Shown here one piece after another: positions 1 through 12,058 of a DNA stretch of 64,000 bases (positions are counted from its first letter, which is position 1; the number at the start of each line of letters is the position of its first letter). The stretch is from Planctomycetes bacterium UBA1146 (GTDB lineage Bacteria > Planctomycetota > UBA8108 > UBA1146). The DNA lies in assembly GCA_002311345.1 (NCBI GenBank), contig DCAA01000026.1, positions 183,655 to 247,654 on the forward strand. The letters run 5' to 3'. A program made the position numbers and the translations under genes. Below the pieces are notes generated by a model that had not been told where the DNA came from, did no database searches, and worked only from the letters and a program-made list of their open reading frames with translations.

Positions 1-64
1 CAGGTCTGTGGTTTGAGTAAGTCCCCATCATAGCGGACCCGGAGAGCACTTCCGAGGACATCAT
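1..64 (-). CDS. Possible 5' end of a gene running off the window edge
   Basis: An ATG at 64 overlaps the stop codon of the UbiD gene by the ATGA arrangement and the frame stays open for 21 codons to the window edge. Tight stop-start overlap is common in this genome, which supports a translationally coupled downstream gene. The visible residues (M-M-S-S-E-V-L-S-G-S-A) are too few to assign a family. A chance open frame of this length cannot be excluded. Confidence 0.35.
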   Translation of the reverse strand, partial: MMSSEVLSGSAMMGTYSNHRP

Positions 65-1863
65 CCTCGATCGAGGTGGCCACCGTCACTATCGCCCATT
101 TCGACATTTCGAGCGCCGAAATATTCTTTCCAGCGTCCGTCAACAAGCGCTGCGGTGTCCGGATCGCAAAATAATTCTTCGGGATAACCCGGTTTCATCC
201 GGGCGTCGATAACGATGGGAGGGTGATGGGCGACGTGATTTCGGACCACCTCGCTGTCCCTGGAATGGATGTCTGCAGCCGGTTCGAAACGGGTGAAGGT
301 GGTCCACAGGAAGCGTGTGACGGACCGTGTCGCTGAGGCCGCATCGTCGAGCAGGACCACCAGTGGCCAGGGCTCCAGCGAGGACTCCTCGAGCAGTCGA
401 TCGGCTGCATCCGGTTGAGCCTCATGGGCCGGGCCCTCCACCACCAGGCAGCCGCGGCAGAACACCTCGGCACGGTCGAAGCCAGAAGGTAGTTTCCCCA
501 CGAACTCATCGGGTAGGTCCCGGATCGCCTCACCCAGTCCCAGCAGGAAACCCTTTGATCCCTCGTTCACCAGCGGCCCCGTGTAATCGAGGGTGTCCAT
601 ACTGGTGCATGAGATGACGTGCAGATCTGTGGTGAAATTTGCTCGAGCCAGGACATATTCGAGAGTCGCCCGGAAATCTCTCAGGTCCACATCTCCATCG
701 GTCAGGAGCAGGAACTTGGTGAGAGAAAGTTGACCTTCTCCCAGGATCCTGAAAGCAGAGACCATCGCCTCGCGAGAATACCGATCTCTGATCACAGCCG
801 CTGCCAGCGAGTGGTATCCGGTCTCTCCGTACGACCACAGTTGTTTCACCGTCGGCATCACCAGCGGAAAGAGGGGAGAGAGCAACTGCTGGAGAAAATC
901 CCCCAGGTAGAAATCTTCCTGGCGTGGTTTCCCCACCACCGTGGCAGGGAAGATGGCATCGTGTCGATGAGAGATGCTCGAGATCTTCATCACCGGATAG
1001 TCGTGCTGCAGGGAGTAGTAGCCGTAATGATCCCCGAAGGGGCCTTCGGGCCAGCGCTCTCCGGGTAACGCGATGCCCTGGATGGCGAACTCACACTCAG
1101 CGACGACAGGATGCGCCATCGCTCCACTGCGGGCCATCTTGAGTGGTCCTCCCTGAAGCAAGGAGGCCAGCAGCAGTTCTCCCACATTCTCCGGAAGTGG
1201 TGCCACCGCACTGGCGATCAACGCGGGCGAACCTCCGAGCAGGCAGGTCACGGGAAACTCCTCGCCGATCCTTTCCGCCTCCATCAAGTGATACCCCGAA
1301 CCCTTGTGAATCTGGAAGTGGAGCCCGAGATGGCCTGGGTCGTGTTTCTGTAGGCGATAGATGCCAAGATTGTGACGATGATCTCGCGGATGTTCGGTAT
1401 AGGTCAGTGGCAAGGTGATGAATGGTCCTCCATCTCCTGACCAACTGGTAGTGATCGGCAAATCATCGAGTGTCATTCGTGGATCCTGAACCTCCAGTAC
1501 CGGTCCATGGGATCGAGTTTTCAAACCGACACGCAGCAAGGTTTTCGCCACATCCCGAGCACCCCAGAATTTGGCGAGTGTCGGCGGCACTATCGTTTCT
1601 GCGAGGTGAACCAGACGCTCGATGAATTGCTGTCCGTGATCACCGAAACCGATCTGTACCCGGCGTTGGGTACCAAAAAGATTGGTCACCAGCGGAAAAC
1701 GAGATCCAATTGGATTACGAAAGAGAAGCGCCGGACCTTCGGCAGCGATGACCCTACGGTGGATCTCTGCGACCTCCAGATGGGGATCGACAGGAACATC
1801 GATCTCAACGAGATCGTCGGCGGATCGAAGATCCTCGAGATATCCACCCAGGTTGCGTTGCAT
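61..1863 (-). CDS. ubiD: UbiD family (de)carboxylase
   Basis: This 600-residue protein matches the UbiD family, prenylated-FMN-dependent enzymes that reversibly decarboxylate aromatic or unsaturated acids such as 4-hydroxy-3-polyprenylbenzoate in ubiquinone or menaquinone-like pathways. The N-terminus has the family start (residues about 4-20, LGGYLEDLRSADDLVEID), a central glycine-rich segment near the HxxEAERIGE stretch, and the GPFGDHYGYY block typical of the active-site domain. Full family length is about 490-610 residues. The ATG at 1863 has an AGGAG site six bases upstream. The prFMN-producing partner UbiX is not in the window. Its exact substrate cannot be read from sequence. A small HypA-like gene lies just upstream and probably shares the transcript. 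Confidence 0.93.
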   Translation of the reverse strand: MQRNLGGYLEDLRSADDLVEIDVPVDPHLEVAEIHRRVIAAEGPALLFRNPIGSRFPLVTNLFGTQRRVQIGFGDHGQQFIERLVHLAETIVPPTLAKFWGARDVAKTLLRVGLKTRSHGPVLEVQDPRMTLDDLPITTSWSGDGGPFITLPLTYTEHPRDHRHNLGIYRLQKHDPGHLGLHFQIHKGSGYHLMEAERIGEEFPVTCLLGGSPALIASAVAPLPENVGELLLASLLQGGPLKMARSGAMAHPVVAECEFAIQGIALPGERWPEGPFGDHYGYYSLQHDYPVMKISSISHRHDAIFPATVVGKPRQEDFYLGDFLQQLLSPLFPLVMPTVKQLWSYGETGYHSLAAAVIRDRYSREAMVSAFRILGEGQLSLTKFLLLTDGDVDLRDFRATLEYVLARANFTTDLHVISCTSMDTLDYTGPLVNEGSKGFLLGLGEAIRDLPDEFVGKLPSGFDRAEVFCRGCLVVEGPAHEAQPDAADRLLEESSLEPWPLVVLLDDAASATRSVTRFLWTTFTRFEPAADIHSRDSEVVRNHVAHHPPIVIDARMKPGYPEELFCDPDTAALVDGRWKEYFGARNVEMGDSDGGHLDRG

Positions 1864-1934
1864 CGGAGGCTCCTGGCCATATCAGCACGGCCTGAGCGTG
1901 ATGCTGCGATAGCCTTGCTCGTCTGTCCAGTGCT

Positions 1935-2195
1935 TCAGGCAACGTCCTCGTCAGGAGAGATGGGGATCCCCTCGACGCTCTGAACCCGAACCTCGGGACC
2001 TTCGACCAGCTGATAATCCACCCTGCACCTACCGAGCAGATCCCCGCGGAATCGCTCTGTCAGGGCTGCGACGAAGGATTCCGGAACCACACTGGCCTCC
2101 CGGCCGATATCAATCTGAATACGCGTGACACGCCTCAGCCCCCCCATCAGAGCAGCACTGCGGGTAGAATCGAGTATCTGACCAAGCAGGGACAC
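1935..2195 (-). CDS. HypA-like small protein lacking metal sites
   Basis: The 86-residue product resembles the N-terminal domain of the nickel chaperone HypA/HybF: a first helix (SLLGQILDSTRSAA), then the RRVTRIQIDIG strand, VVPESFVAAL helix and a final strand. In HypA the second residue is a nickel-binding His in an M-H-E start and a CxxC zinc domain follows; both are absent here. The GTG at 2195 was chosen because AAAGGAG lies seven bases upstream; an alternative TTG at 2240 has no ribosome site. It probably forms an operon with ubiD. I infer fold similarity only; nickel handling is unlikely without the ligands. Confidence 0.6.
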   Translation of the reverse strand: MSLLGQILDSTRSAALMGGLRRVTRIQIDIGREASVVPESFVAALTERFRGDLLGRCRVDYQLVEGPEVRVQSVEGIPISPDEDVA

Positions 2196-2391
2196 CTGAA
2201 AACTCCTTTGCGACCCTCGAGGAGTCTCTTCCTCGCTCAACTGGATCGATGTCGATGGATGTCTTCGGATCTATCGCAGCGCAGGTGAAGGGGTATTTTT
2301 CAAGATCCTGATGTTGCCGGAACGGGAGGCGCCAGGGGGACCACCATTGCCCTGGGGCGAGATTCCAAAAAAAAGAGCACTTCGCGAGCGA

Positions 2392-5137
<2,746 letters not shown>

Positions 5138-5138
<1 letters not shown>

Positions 5139-7033
5139 TGGCCTGGCTCCTGCTGGTCCTGACACTGGTGACGACGGAGGTTCAACCGATGAACAACCTG
5201 CAAGATCCTGCAGCTGCGAGTTACTCGATCTCTCTCGGCGAGGCAGCGCAGCATCGTGTTCTCGTCGAAGCCAGATTCCCGGTCCCGGCCAGCGGCAAAC
5301 TGGAACTCTGGATGCCGGTCTGGACACCTGGTTCCTACAAGATCCGCGACTACGCCCGACACATCGAGGAGATCACCGCCAGCGACGAGACGGGTACGGT
5401 TCTCAAGGTGGAGCGCCCCTCGAAGAATACCTGGCAGATCGAATCAATCGCCGGTGAAACTGTAGTTGTACGGTATCGTCTCTATGCCAGGTTGCTGACG
5501 GTGCGCACCAACTTCGTCGAGGCAGGTTCCGGATTTCTCAATGGAGCGGCGACTTTCCTGCTGCCACGTTCAAGCGATGGACCCTTTGACATCACCATCG
5601 AATTGCCCGAAACGATGGCCAGCGTGGTCACCACACTGCCACAGTCAGGACCCAATCGATGGCGTGCGCAGAATATCGATCAGTTGTGTGATTCTCCGAT
5701 CATCTTCGGTTCTCCTCGAGTCCAGAAATTCGAGATCGAATCGATCCCTCATCATCTGGTGAACCTCGGAGGAGAGGATCTCTGGGATGATGAGGAATGT
5801 GCTAATGATGTGCGCCTCATCGCCTCTGAGTTGGCCAACTTCTGGGGCGAGATCCCCTACGATGAATACCGCTACCTCAACGTCATCGCAGAAGGTGGAG
5901 GCGGGCTCGAGCACAAAAACTGTACCTTGATGCTCACCGGACGATGGAGCTGGGGAGACAAGGACCGACGTAAGGGCTGGTACGGTCTCGTCAGTCATGA
6001 ACACTTCCATGCCTGGAACGGTAAACGTCTGCGCCCTGAAGCACTGGGCCCCTTCGACTACGAGCAGGAGGTGTTCACTCCCGATCTCTGGTTTGTGGAA
6101 GGATTCACGAGTTACTACGACAATCTTCTCATCGCCCGGGCTGGGCTGATCGATCAGAAGGAATATCTCAAACGTCTCGGCAAGCAGATCTCAGGTATCC
6201 AGCAGACCCCCGGCCGCCTGGTCCTGCCTCTTTCACGAGCCAGCACGGATGCCTGGATCCGCCACTACCAGCGCGATGAAAACTCCGTCAATAGCCAGAT
6301 CTCCTACTACACCAAGGGTGCCGTGGTCGCCTGGCTCCTGGATGCGAAGATACGCGCTGCCAGCGATCATCACAAAACCCTCGACGATGCGATGCGACTG
6401 GCTTATCGCAGGTATTCCGGTGAGCGCGGTTATTCTCATGAGGAGTTGCTCTCCATCTTCGATGAGGTAGCCGCAACTGATCTCTCCGATTGGTTCGAAC
6501 GCTTCATCGACGGTACCGACGAACTGGAGTACGAAGATGCTCTGGAGGTCTTCGGCTTACACTTTCAGCCGGAGAAAGAGGATGAAGATGACCTGGAGGA
6601 AAAAGAAAAGGAAGAAGAAGAACCGGTGCCCGGCTGGCTCGGCATCGACGCCAGTGAATCGGACGGACGATGGGTGGTCACTCGAGTGCGCGTAGGTACA
6701 CCCGCCTACGATGGTGGTCTCAATACCGAAGACGAAATCATCGCACTCAATAAATACCGCACCTCGTCCGGAAACTGGAAGACGATTTGCCTCCAGCATC
6801 CCCCCGGGACCGCGGCCGAGTTACTGGTCTCCCGGCGCGGAGTTCTGATCCGACTCGACATCGTCTTCGGCAAGAAACCGGATCTGAAGTGGAAGATCCA
6901 GGTCCATCCAGAAGCCACCGATGAACAGGCCAACCGGCGTGCTTTGTGGCTCGGTCGTGCCGGAGTCGAGGCGCGTGAGAAGGAACTGGATGAGGCTCGC
7001 AAGGAAGAACCCGAAGATCCGAAAAAGGACTGA
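5138..7033 (+). CDS. M61 family peptidase with PDZ domain
   Basis: A 631-residue protein of the M61 (glycyl aminopeptidase) family. The zinc motif is HEHFHAWNGKRLRP and the third ligand is in FVEGFTSYYDN. An N-terminal hydrophobic stretch (MAWLLLVLTLVTT) suggests export. After the catalytic part there is a very acidic linker (runs of Glu and Asp) and then a PDZ-like domain (PGWLGIDASESDGRW onward), the standard M61 arrangement. The ATG at 5138 overlaps the proS stop codon, implying translational coupling, although no functional link between the two is known. Substrates are probably peptides with small N-terminal residues, by family analogy. Confidence 0.9.
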
Positions 7034-7182
7034 AAACCGCTCCTGAGACGCTCGCCAACGTCACCTGGCTTGCTGGCGCCAGGAACCGATTGGCCGATCC
7101 CACGACGACATCTTATTCTCAAGATGAGGAGGATCCGGGCACTAGATCCGCCCGCTTTCCCGTACAGCCTCAGGAGGACCCA

Positions 7183-7587
7183 GTGACTTCAGTGATCGAA
7201 AGTTTCTCCCAGCGTCGAGAATTCGTCCGACTTCATACCGAAATCCCCGTGCGCTACAAGTTCCTCTCCAAGGAAGTGGAAATCCCTGAGGATTCTGTCT
7301 TCGAGGGTTCTACGTCGCAAATCGGTGGCGGAGGATTGATGCTCCACGGCCGGATCCCCAGCTTCAACTGGATCCCGGCCCTTCTGATGGGCAAGATTCA
7401 CCTGGGAGTGAACCTGCTGCTGCCCTCCCTCGATCAGGCGATCAAGGGTTTGTGTCAGGTCTCCTGGATCGAAGAGATCCCCGAGAACCGTGACCGCTGT
7501 AGCGTTGGACTTCGATTCATCGATATCCAGAAGGAAGATCAGGACCAGGTGATAAAGTACCTGATCCGATCTCAGGTACGCCGCTAA
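7183..7587 (+). CDS. PilZ domain protein
   Basis: A 134-residue single-domain PilZ protein, the family that binds cyclic di-GMP. The N-terminal arginine motif is present as RREFVRL, but the second motif, usually D/N-x-S-x-x-G, reads T-S-Q-I-G-G-G-G, so the acidic or amide residue is replaced by Thr. Start GTG at 7183 is supported by an AGGAGG eight bases upstream; an in-frame TTG at 7090 lacks one. Located between two peptidase genes on the same strand. It could regulate motility or surface functions, but this is inferred only from the family. Confidence 0.85.
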   Translation: MTSVIESFSQRREFVRLHTEIPVRYKFLSKEVEIPEDSVFEGSTSQIGGGGLMLHGRIPSFNWIPALLMGKIHLGVNLLLPSLDQAIKGLCQVSWIEEIPENRDRCSVGLRFIDIQKEDQDQVIKYLIRSQVRR

Positions 7588-7624
7588 CGAAAATGTGCGG
7601 CGCACCCGGAAAGGTGACGCCGGC

Positions 7625-9223
7625 ATGCCTGCCCTCCCGACGATGTTCATGGCGGTTTTGCTGTGGTACGTCGTCCCGGAGTTTGGATTCACCAGTAAAT
7701 CGTGGCTCGGGGAGATCTTTCCTGCAGACGGTCTCCTCATTCCCAGCCTGGCCCTGCTTCTGGCTCCCGCTGTGGCGACCACCTTTTCGTTGCAACTCTC
7801 GGCGCGCAAGCAAGGTCTCGAGTTGTCACGACGCCTGGGAATGGCTCACATCAGTGGCATGATCGCCGCAGTGGTCTTGTGGCTGACGATCCTCACCTTC
7901 GGCAACTGGTTCAGCCTGACCCGTTCGAGGATCCCCTCTGATTGGCCGGGGATGGCCACGCTGGTGGCGTTTCTGCCGCTCGTTATCGGCATCGGGTTGA
8001 CCACCATTCCGATCTCCTGGGCGGCGAGAAGACGTACAGCAGCCACCGTGACGAGGGACTTCTGGGACCAGTGTCGACCGCACCTGGTGCTGCTGGTACC
8101 GCTGACGCTCCTGAGTGCCAGCGAGGATTGGTTACTGCTCCACCCCGATCGGATCGCCGAGTTCCCGGGACCACCATGGCTACTGCTGCTGGGGCTCTAC
8201 CTGGTCATCATGATTCTGGGACTGCCTCTGTTGCTGAACCTCATGCTCTCCTCACGTCCGATTCCTGCAGGTGCCTTGCGCGAGAGACTGATGGATCTGG
8301 CGCGTCGAGGCCAGATTCGATGTGGCATACCGCGGATATGGAACACCGGATCGCGGCCGATCCTCAATGCCATGATCACCGGATTGCTCCCGTTCCAGCG
8401 CAGGATCTACATCACCGACCAACTACTACAGGTCTCATCCGGTGATGAACTGGAAGCGGTCTTCGCTCACGAACTGACTCACGCTCGGGAAAGGCACCTG
8501 TGGATCTATCTTCTCACAGCAATCGGATTCATCTTCTGCTGGCTGCTGTTCGACAGCAAAGATCCGACCGTCGCCGAAATGCTGGCGATGGGGATCATCG
8601 CCAGCACCTTCTGGATCTTCTTTGGCAGGCTGTCTCGACAACTGGAACATCAAGCTGACATCGGAAGCGACGAGTTGACCCGACAACCAGGTGCCATCGC
8701 CGGGGCACTGGCACACATCGCCATGCTCGGAAGTGGACTGAAACAGCGAGGAGGTTGGCGACACCCGGCGATTCTCGAGAGAATCCGGGTTCTTCATCGG
8801 TACCGCGAAGATGCTCTTTTTCGCTCTCAATTCCGTCGCCACAGCCACCGTCTGACGCTTCTGGTTCTCGCCCTGGTGGCCATTGCTGGCCTCGCACTGC
8901 TGATCGAGAACTCGAATGAACCCTCGGTCTCACCGTGGCAGCAAAAGTTCAACCACGCACTGTCATTTCTCGAGGCCATCGATGAACTCCGATCCAGACC
9001 CGGAGGAGACTCCAGCCGAGCGGATGAACTGCTGGTTGGATCGCAGAAGTGGCTCAGTGAGGGAATCCGGGAGTTGGTGCAACTGGATGCCAGGCACCCA
9101 TCGCTTGCAGAAGCCTACGAGACACTGGCACTGATTTATGACCAACTCGATCAAGGATGGAATGCCACGGCATGCAGGATCCTGGCGACATCCGCCCGGC
9201 GCACCGCATCAGGGACAAAATGA
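7625..9223 (+). CDS. Membrane-bound M48 family zinc peptidase
   Basis: A 532-residue integral membrane protein with about five to six hydrophobic segments before an M48 (HtpX/Ste24-like) catalytic core. The zinc motif is FAHELTHARERH and the downstream ligand region is LEHQADIGSDELT (ExxxD type). Two more hydrophobic segments lie around and after the core, with a soluble C-terminal region that looks like a helical repeat. The ATG at 7625 is preceded by GGAAAGG; a GTG at 7595 would add ten residues without a clear ribosome site. Likely role is membrane protein quality control or processing, by family analogy. Confidence 0.85.
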   Translation: MPALPTMFMAVLLWYVVPEFGFTSKSWLGEIFPADGLLIPSLALLLAPAVATTFSLQLSARKQGLELSRRLGMAHISGMIAAVVLWLTILTFGNWFSLTRSRIPSDWPGMATLVAFLPLVIGIGLTTIPISWAARRRTAATVTRDFWDQCRPHLVLLVPLTLLSASEDWLLLHPDRIAEFPGPPWLLLLGLYLVIMILGLPLLLNLMLSSRPIPAGALRERLMDLARRGQIRCGIPRIWNTGSRPILNAMITGLLPFQRRIYITDQLLQVSSGDELEAVFAHELTHARERHLWIYLLTAIGFIFCWLLFDSKDPTVAEMLAMGIIASTFWIFFGRLSRQLEHQADIGSDELTRQPGAIAGALAHIAMLGSGLKQRGGWRHPAILERIRVLHRYREDALFRSQFRRHSHRLTLLVLALVAIAGLALLIENSNEPSVSPWQQKFNHALSFLEAIDELRSRPGGDSSRADELLVGSQKWLSEGIRELVQLDARHPSLAEAYETLALIYDQLDQGWNATACRILATSARRTASGTK

Positions 9224-9224
9224 C

Positions 9225-9256
9225 ATCGGGCTACCGGTTTTCCCCGGGAGCCCGAT
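9225..9256. terminator. Hairpin between convergent genes
   Basis: An eight-base perfect outer stem (ATCGGGCT with AGCCCGAT) encloses a further CCGG/CCGG pairing, between the stop of the M48 gene and the stop of a convergent VWA gene. There is no U-tract on either side, so it is a probable but not proven bidirectional terminator. Confidence 0.5.
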
Positions 9257-9288
9257 TCGAATTCAGTCGCAAGGACGCCGTTCTTTGC

Positions 9289-10041
9289 TCAGTTCTGACA
9301 GATGTGGAAACTGCCCTGATTCATCGCAGCGAGGGTCTGCATGAAGTTGATCCCCTCGGTTTCGGTTCCGATGAAAATGGTATGGATGGGAACCATCTGC
9401 CAGTTGGCCATGGTGATCTCGCTGAGCGCCTCTGTAGATGTATCGATACCGTCGCAGTAAGGCGCACCGTCACTCAAGATGAGGACCTGACGGTGCTGTT
9501 TGCTCGACAGGTTACAGATCTGCAAGGTCTGGACCGCCGCAGGAGCAAGACAGGTCCAACCATCAGCTTGAAGTGAATTGACCCAGGTGAGCGCAGCCGT
9601 CTTCTCTGGCAACCGTGCTGGACGTGGGGTCGGTGACCAGACCACCGTATTGGAACTGAAGGCCACAAGACTGAACTCAGCCGCCGGACTCAGAGACAAT
9701 ATTGCGCCAGCCACTTCTTGTTTGAGATCTTCCATCGCACCACCCCAGTCCATCGATCCGGACTTATCGAGGCACCAGAAGAAAGCATCTCCCTCGTAGT
9801 CCTGGCCGTAGAAGATGATGGTCTCGGGAGCGTCTTCATCGTCGCCATCGCCGCCGCCACCTCCAGAGGGCATATCCAGAGGTCTGCGAACTCCTTCCTC
9901 CTGGGAAGAGGCAAGGACCCACATCGTTGAAGACAGGATCAGGGGGAAAAGAACCACAGCAATCCACAACAACGGGATTCCGAACAGACGGAATGAATCG
10001 CCGTGGCAAGGATTGAAATCGGTCTGGTCATTTGACGGCAC
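9289..10041 (-). CDS. VWA domain protein, membrane-anchored or secreted (copy 1)
   Basis: A 250-residue protein with one N-terminal hydrophobic segment (around FGIPLLWIAVVLFPLILSST), a Gly/Asp-rich linker with GGGGGDGDDEDAPE, and a von Willebrand factor A domain. The metal-ion adhesion site is intact: DKSGSM (DxSxS). The rest of the domain includes the LILSDGAPYCDG strand. The GTG at 10041 was chosen because GGAAGGAGA lies six bases upstream; earlier in-frame codons reach to 10191 but lack a ribosome site. It is paralogous along its whole length to the gene at 11378-12058 and flanks a sugar kinase with it. Ligand unknown. Confidence 0.82.
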   Translation of the reverse strand: MPSNDQTDFNPCHGDSFRLFGIPLLWIAVVLFPLILSSTMWVLASSQEEGVRRPLDMPSGGGGGDGDDEDAPETIIFYGQDYEGDAFFWCLDKSGSMDWGGAMEDLKQEVAGAILSLSPAAEFSLVAFSSNTVVWSPTPRPARLPEKTAALTWVNSLQADGWTCLAPAAVQTLQICNLSSKQHRQVLILSDGAPYCDGIDTSTEALSEITMANWQMVPIHTIFIGTETEGINFMQTLAAMNQGSFHICQN

Positions 10042-10109
10042 GGTCCGTCTCCTTCCGAAGGGACGTCGAGACCCGGTCCCACCTGCAGGGAGGACTCGAG
10101 GGCTCGTGC

Positions 10110-10178
10110 CGGTTTCCTTGCATTGGCAAGAAACCGTCTTGTCTGTGCGAAAGAGGAGGACCGGTGTGTCATGCCGGT
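10110..10178 (-). other. Two hairpins in the leader upstream of VWA copy 1
   Basis: In the 288-base gap between the PfkB stop and the VWA start there are two inverted repeats: 10110-10136 (CGGTTT and CTTGC paired with GCAAG and AAACCG, four-base loop, one bulge) and 10160-10178 (ACCGG/CCGGT). Neither is followed by a U-tract on the minus strand. They may structure the VWA mRNA leader or terminate pfkB transcription. No known riboswitch consensus fits. Confidence 0.35.
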
Positions 10179-10329
10179 ATACAAGCCTCACCTATTGTGG
10201 TGCTTCTGGCCGCTGATGGAGACTCGATTTGGACCAATAGCGGGCACGTGAATTGCGGAGGGTCAGGAGCCGAGGGGGAGAGCGGTTTCCTCCGATGAGA
10301 GCCACCCGGAATCAATTACCGGAGTGGTG

Positions 10330-11280
10330 CTACAGCAAGGAAGCCTGGCGTAGATTTCGCATCAACTCATCGAGACCGGCGCGATCGGGCAGTCCATCGA
10401 TGGCGCCTTCGGCGGCCGCCACAAGAGCTCCCATGGCACAAGCAGTGAGCAACTTATCTTCGAGATCCGCTCCCCGGAGACTGGCATCGATCCAGCCGGC
10501 AGCAAAAGCATCCCCACAGCCTGTGCCATCGACCTCCACCACCTCCGGCGCCACGATCTGGCCGCAACCCTGTGGATCCGCCCATACCGCCCCGCGTTCA
10601 CCACAGGTCACCACAACGGTCTGGGCCCCCATCGCTTTCAACTGTCGTACAGCCTGGCGGGGATCATCGGTGCCCGTCAGACGCCTCGCCTCGTCATCGT
10701 TGGGTAGAAATACATCTACGAGAGGAAGCAATCTCTCAAGATCTGGCAGTAAATCCTCTCCGGGAATCACGATGACATCGAGGACGGTGGTCGCTCCTGC
10801 TTTTCTGGCACCTTGAAGAATTGACTCTACATCCTCGACGCTAGGCCTTTTCGCCAGGCCATAGCCGTGAAAGGAAACCACCGCGGCCGCTTCTAGTTGA
10901 TCGATTTCGAAACACTCGGGCCACGCTTCATCATTGGCTCCGGTAGCAGATATGAATCGTCGGTCCTGCCCATCGACATTGATGACGAAACTCACCCCGG
11001 TGGGGATTCCGGACTCGACACAGAGGTTGCGCAGATCGACGCCTTCATTGGAAAGTTCTCGACGAAGGAAATTACCCAGATCGTCATCACCGACAGCCCC
11101 ACACAGTAGCACCGGATGGCCCAGCCGGGCGAGACCTGTCGCTGTATTGGCAGCGCAACCACCCAGCGCCAGCGAGATGGTAGAGGTTCGCGCCGATTCC
11201 CCAGCACCTGGAAGTCGGGGAATCTGATGAGCGATCAGGTCGGCCACCACGGCCCCGAAGCAGAAGATCTTCCCGCTCAT
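10330..11280 (-). CDS. PfkB family carbohydrate kinase
   Basis: A 316-residue ribokinase/PfkB-family kinase that transfers phosphate from ATP to a sugar or nucleoside. The first family signature is seen as GGCAANTATGLARLG and the second, with the catalytic Asp and anion hole, as DGTGCGDAFAAGW near the C-terminus. The ATG at 11280 has GAGGAG eight bases upstream. It lies between two paralogous VWA genes on the same strand, but nothing in either shows a common pathway. Substrate cannot be assigned; ribose, fructose-6-phosphate and adenosine types all share these motifs. Confidence 0.9.
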   Translation of the reverse strand: MSGKIFCFGAVVADLIAHQIPRLPGAGESARTSTISLALGGCAANTATGLARLGHPVLLCGAVGDDDLGNFLRRELSNEGVDLRNLCVESGIPTGVSFVINVDGQDRRFISATGANDEAWPECFEIDQLEAAAVVSFHGYGLAKRPSVEDVESILQGARKAGATTVLDVIVIPGEDLLPDLERLLPLVDVFLPNDDEARRLTGTDDPRQAVRQLKAMGAQTVVVTCGERGAVWADPQGCGQIVAPEVVEVDGTGCGDAFAAGWIDASLRGADLEDKLLTACAMGALVAAAEGAIDGLPDRAGLDELMRNLRQASLL

Positions 11281-11320
11281 GATGACGGCTCCTCGCGTCA
11301 CGAATCCCCTGGATGAGAAG

Positions 11321-11348
11321 CGGGTCAGCGCCGTGCGGCGCCGACCCG
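11321..11348 (-). terminator. GC-rich hairpin downstream of VWA copy 2
   Basis: CGGGTC and GCGCC pair with GGCGC and GACCCG around a four-base loop with a single mismatch, 30 bases beyond the VWA stop. On the minus strand it is followed by CTTCTC, a weak pyrimidine tract; on the plus strand by five T. It would separate VWA copy 2 from the PfkB gene. Confidence 0.55.
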
Positions 11349-11377
11349 TTTTTCAATCCCTGATCAAATTCAAAGTG

Positions 11378-12058
11378 TTAGTTCGGCTGGAAAAAGCTGC
11401 CGTTATTCTGAGCCGCCAACTGCTGCATGAAAGTGATCCCGCCGTTGTCGGTCGCGATGTAGATGGTGTTGATCGGAGTGCGCTGCCAGTTCGCTGCGGT
11501 GATGTCCGCCAGCGACTGGGTCGCCGTGTTGGCGCCGTCGCAATACGGTTCTCCGTCAGAGAGGATCAGCACCTGCTTCATCTGCTTGGAGCACTGGTTA
11601 GAGATGTTGAGGGTCGCGACACCGGCAGGACCCACACAGGTCCAGCCCCCAGCACTGAGAGCTTGCACCCATGCGGTGGCGGATCCCTTGTTGGCCGGAT
11701 TAGCACTCTGAGGCATCGGGTTCCAGACGACATGGCCACCCGAGAAGGCCACCACACCGAACTCCGCCTGGGAAGAAAGAGAATTGAGGGTCTGGGTGAA
11801 CTCCTGCTTCAGTTGCTCGATCTCACCGTTCCAGCCCATCGAGCAGGACTTGTCGAGACACCAGAAGAAGGCATCGCCCTCGTATTCTCCACCCCAGAAA
11901 CTGATGGTCTCAGGGGCGTCTTCATCGTCGTCATCGCCTCCAGCGCCTCCGGACGGTAAATCGAGAGGTCTGCGAGCTCCTTCGTCCGACTGTCCGACGA
12001 TCCAACTGGTGGTACTGACCACCATCAGGAGAGCGAAAATCAAAATGAGAAGGCGCAT
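11378..12058 (-). CDS. VWA domain protein, membrane-anchored or secreted (copy 2)
   Basis: A 226-residue paralogue of the protein at 9289-10041. The N-terminus MRLLILIFALLMVVSTTSW is a signal or anchor segment. Then follow the shared RRPLDLPSGG motif, an acidic DDDDEDAPET linker and the VWA domain with DKSCSM as metal site (Cys replaces Gly of copy 1). The shared C-terminal pattern ends in Q-N-N-G-S-F. Start ATG at 12058 is set by GGGAGG six bases upstream; the open frame extends 67 codons further without support. Probably secreted or membrane-bound; partner unknown. Confidence 0.82.
   Translation of the reverse strand: MRLLILIFALLMVVSTTSWIVGQSDEGARRPLDLPSGGAGGDDDDEDAPETISFWGGEYEGDAFFWCLDKSCSMGWNGEIEQLKQEFTQTLNSLSSQAEFGVVAFSGGHVVWNPMPQSANPANKGSATAWVQALSAGGWTCVGPAGVATLNISNQCSKQMKQVLILSDGEPYCDGANTATQSLADITAANWQRTPINTIYIATDNGGITFMQQLAAQNNGSFFQPN

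Noticed and set aside
2367..2374. A8 tract as terminator for the M20 gene
   Set aside because: No stable stem lies immediately before the tract on the minus strand.
10180..10200. Resemblance to the 5' end of the magnesium M-box RNA (TAGGTGAGGCT on the minus strand)
   Set aside because: Only the first few bases match; the rest of the conserved core is absent.
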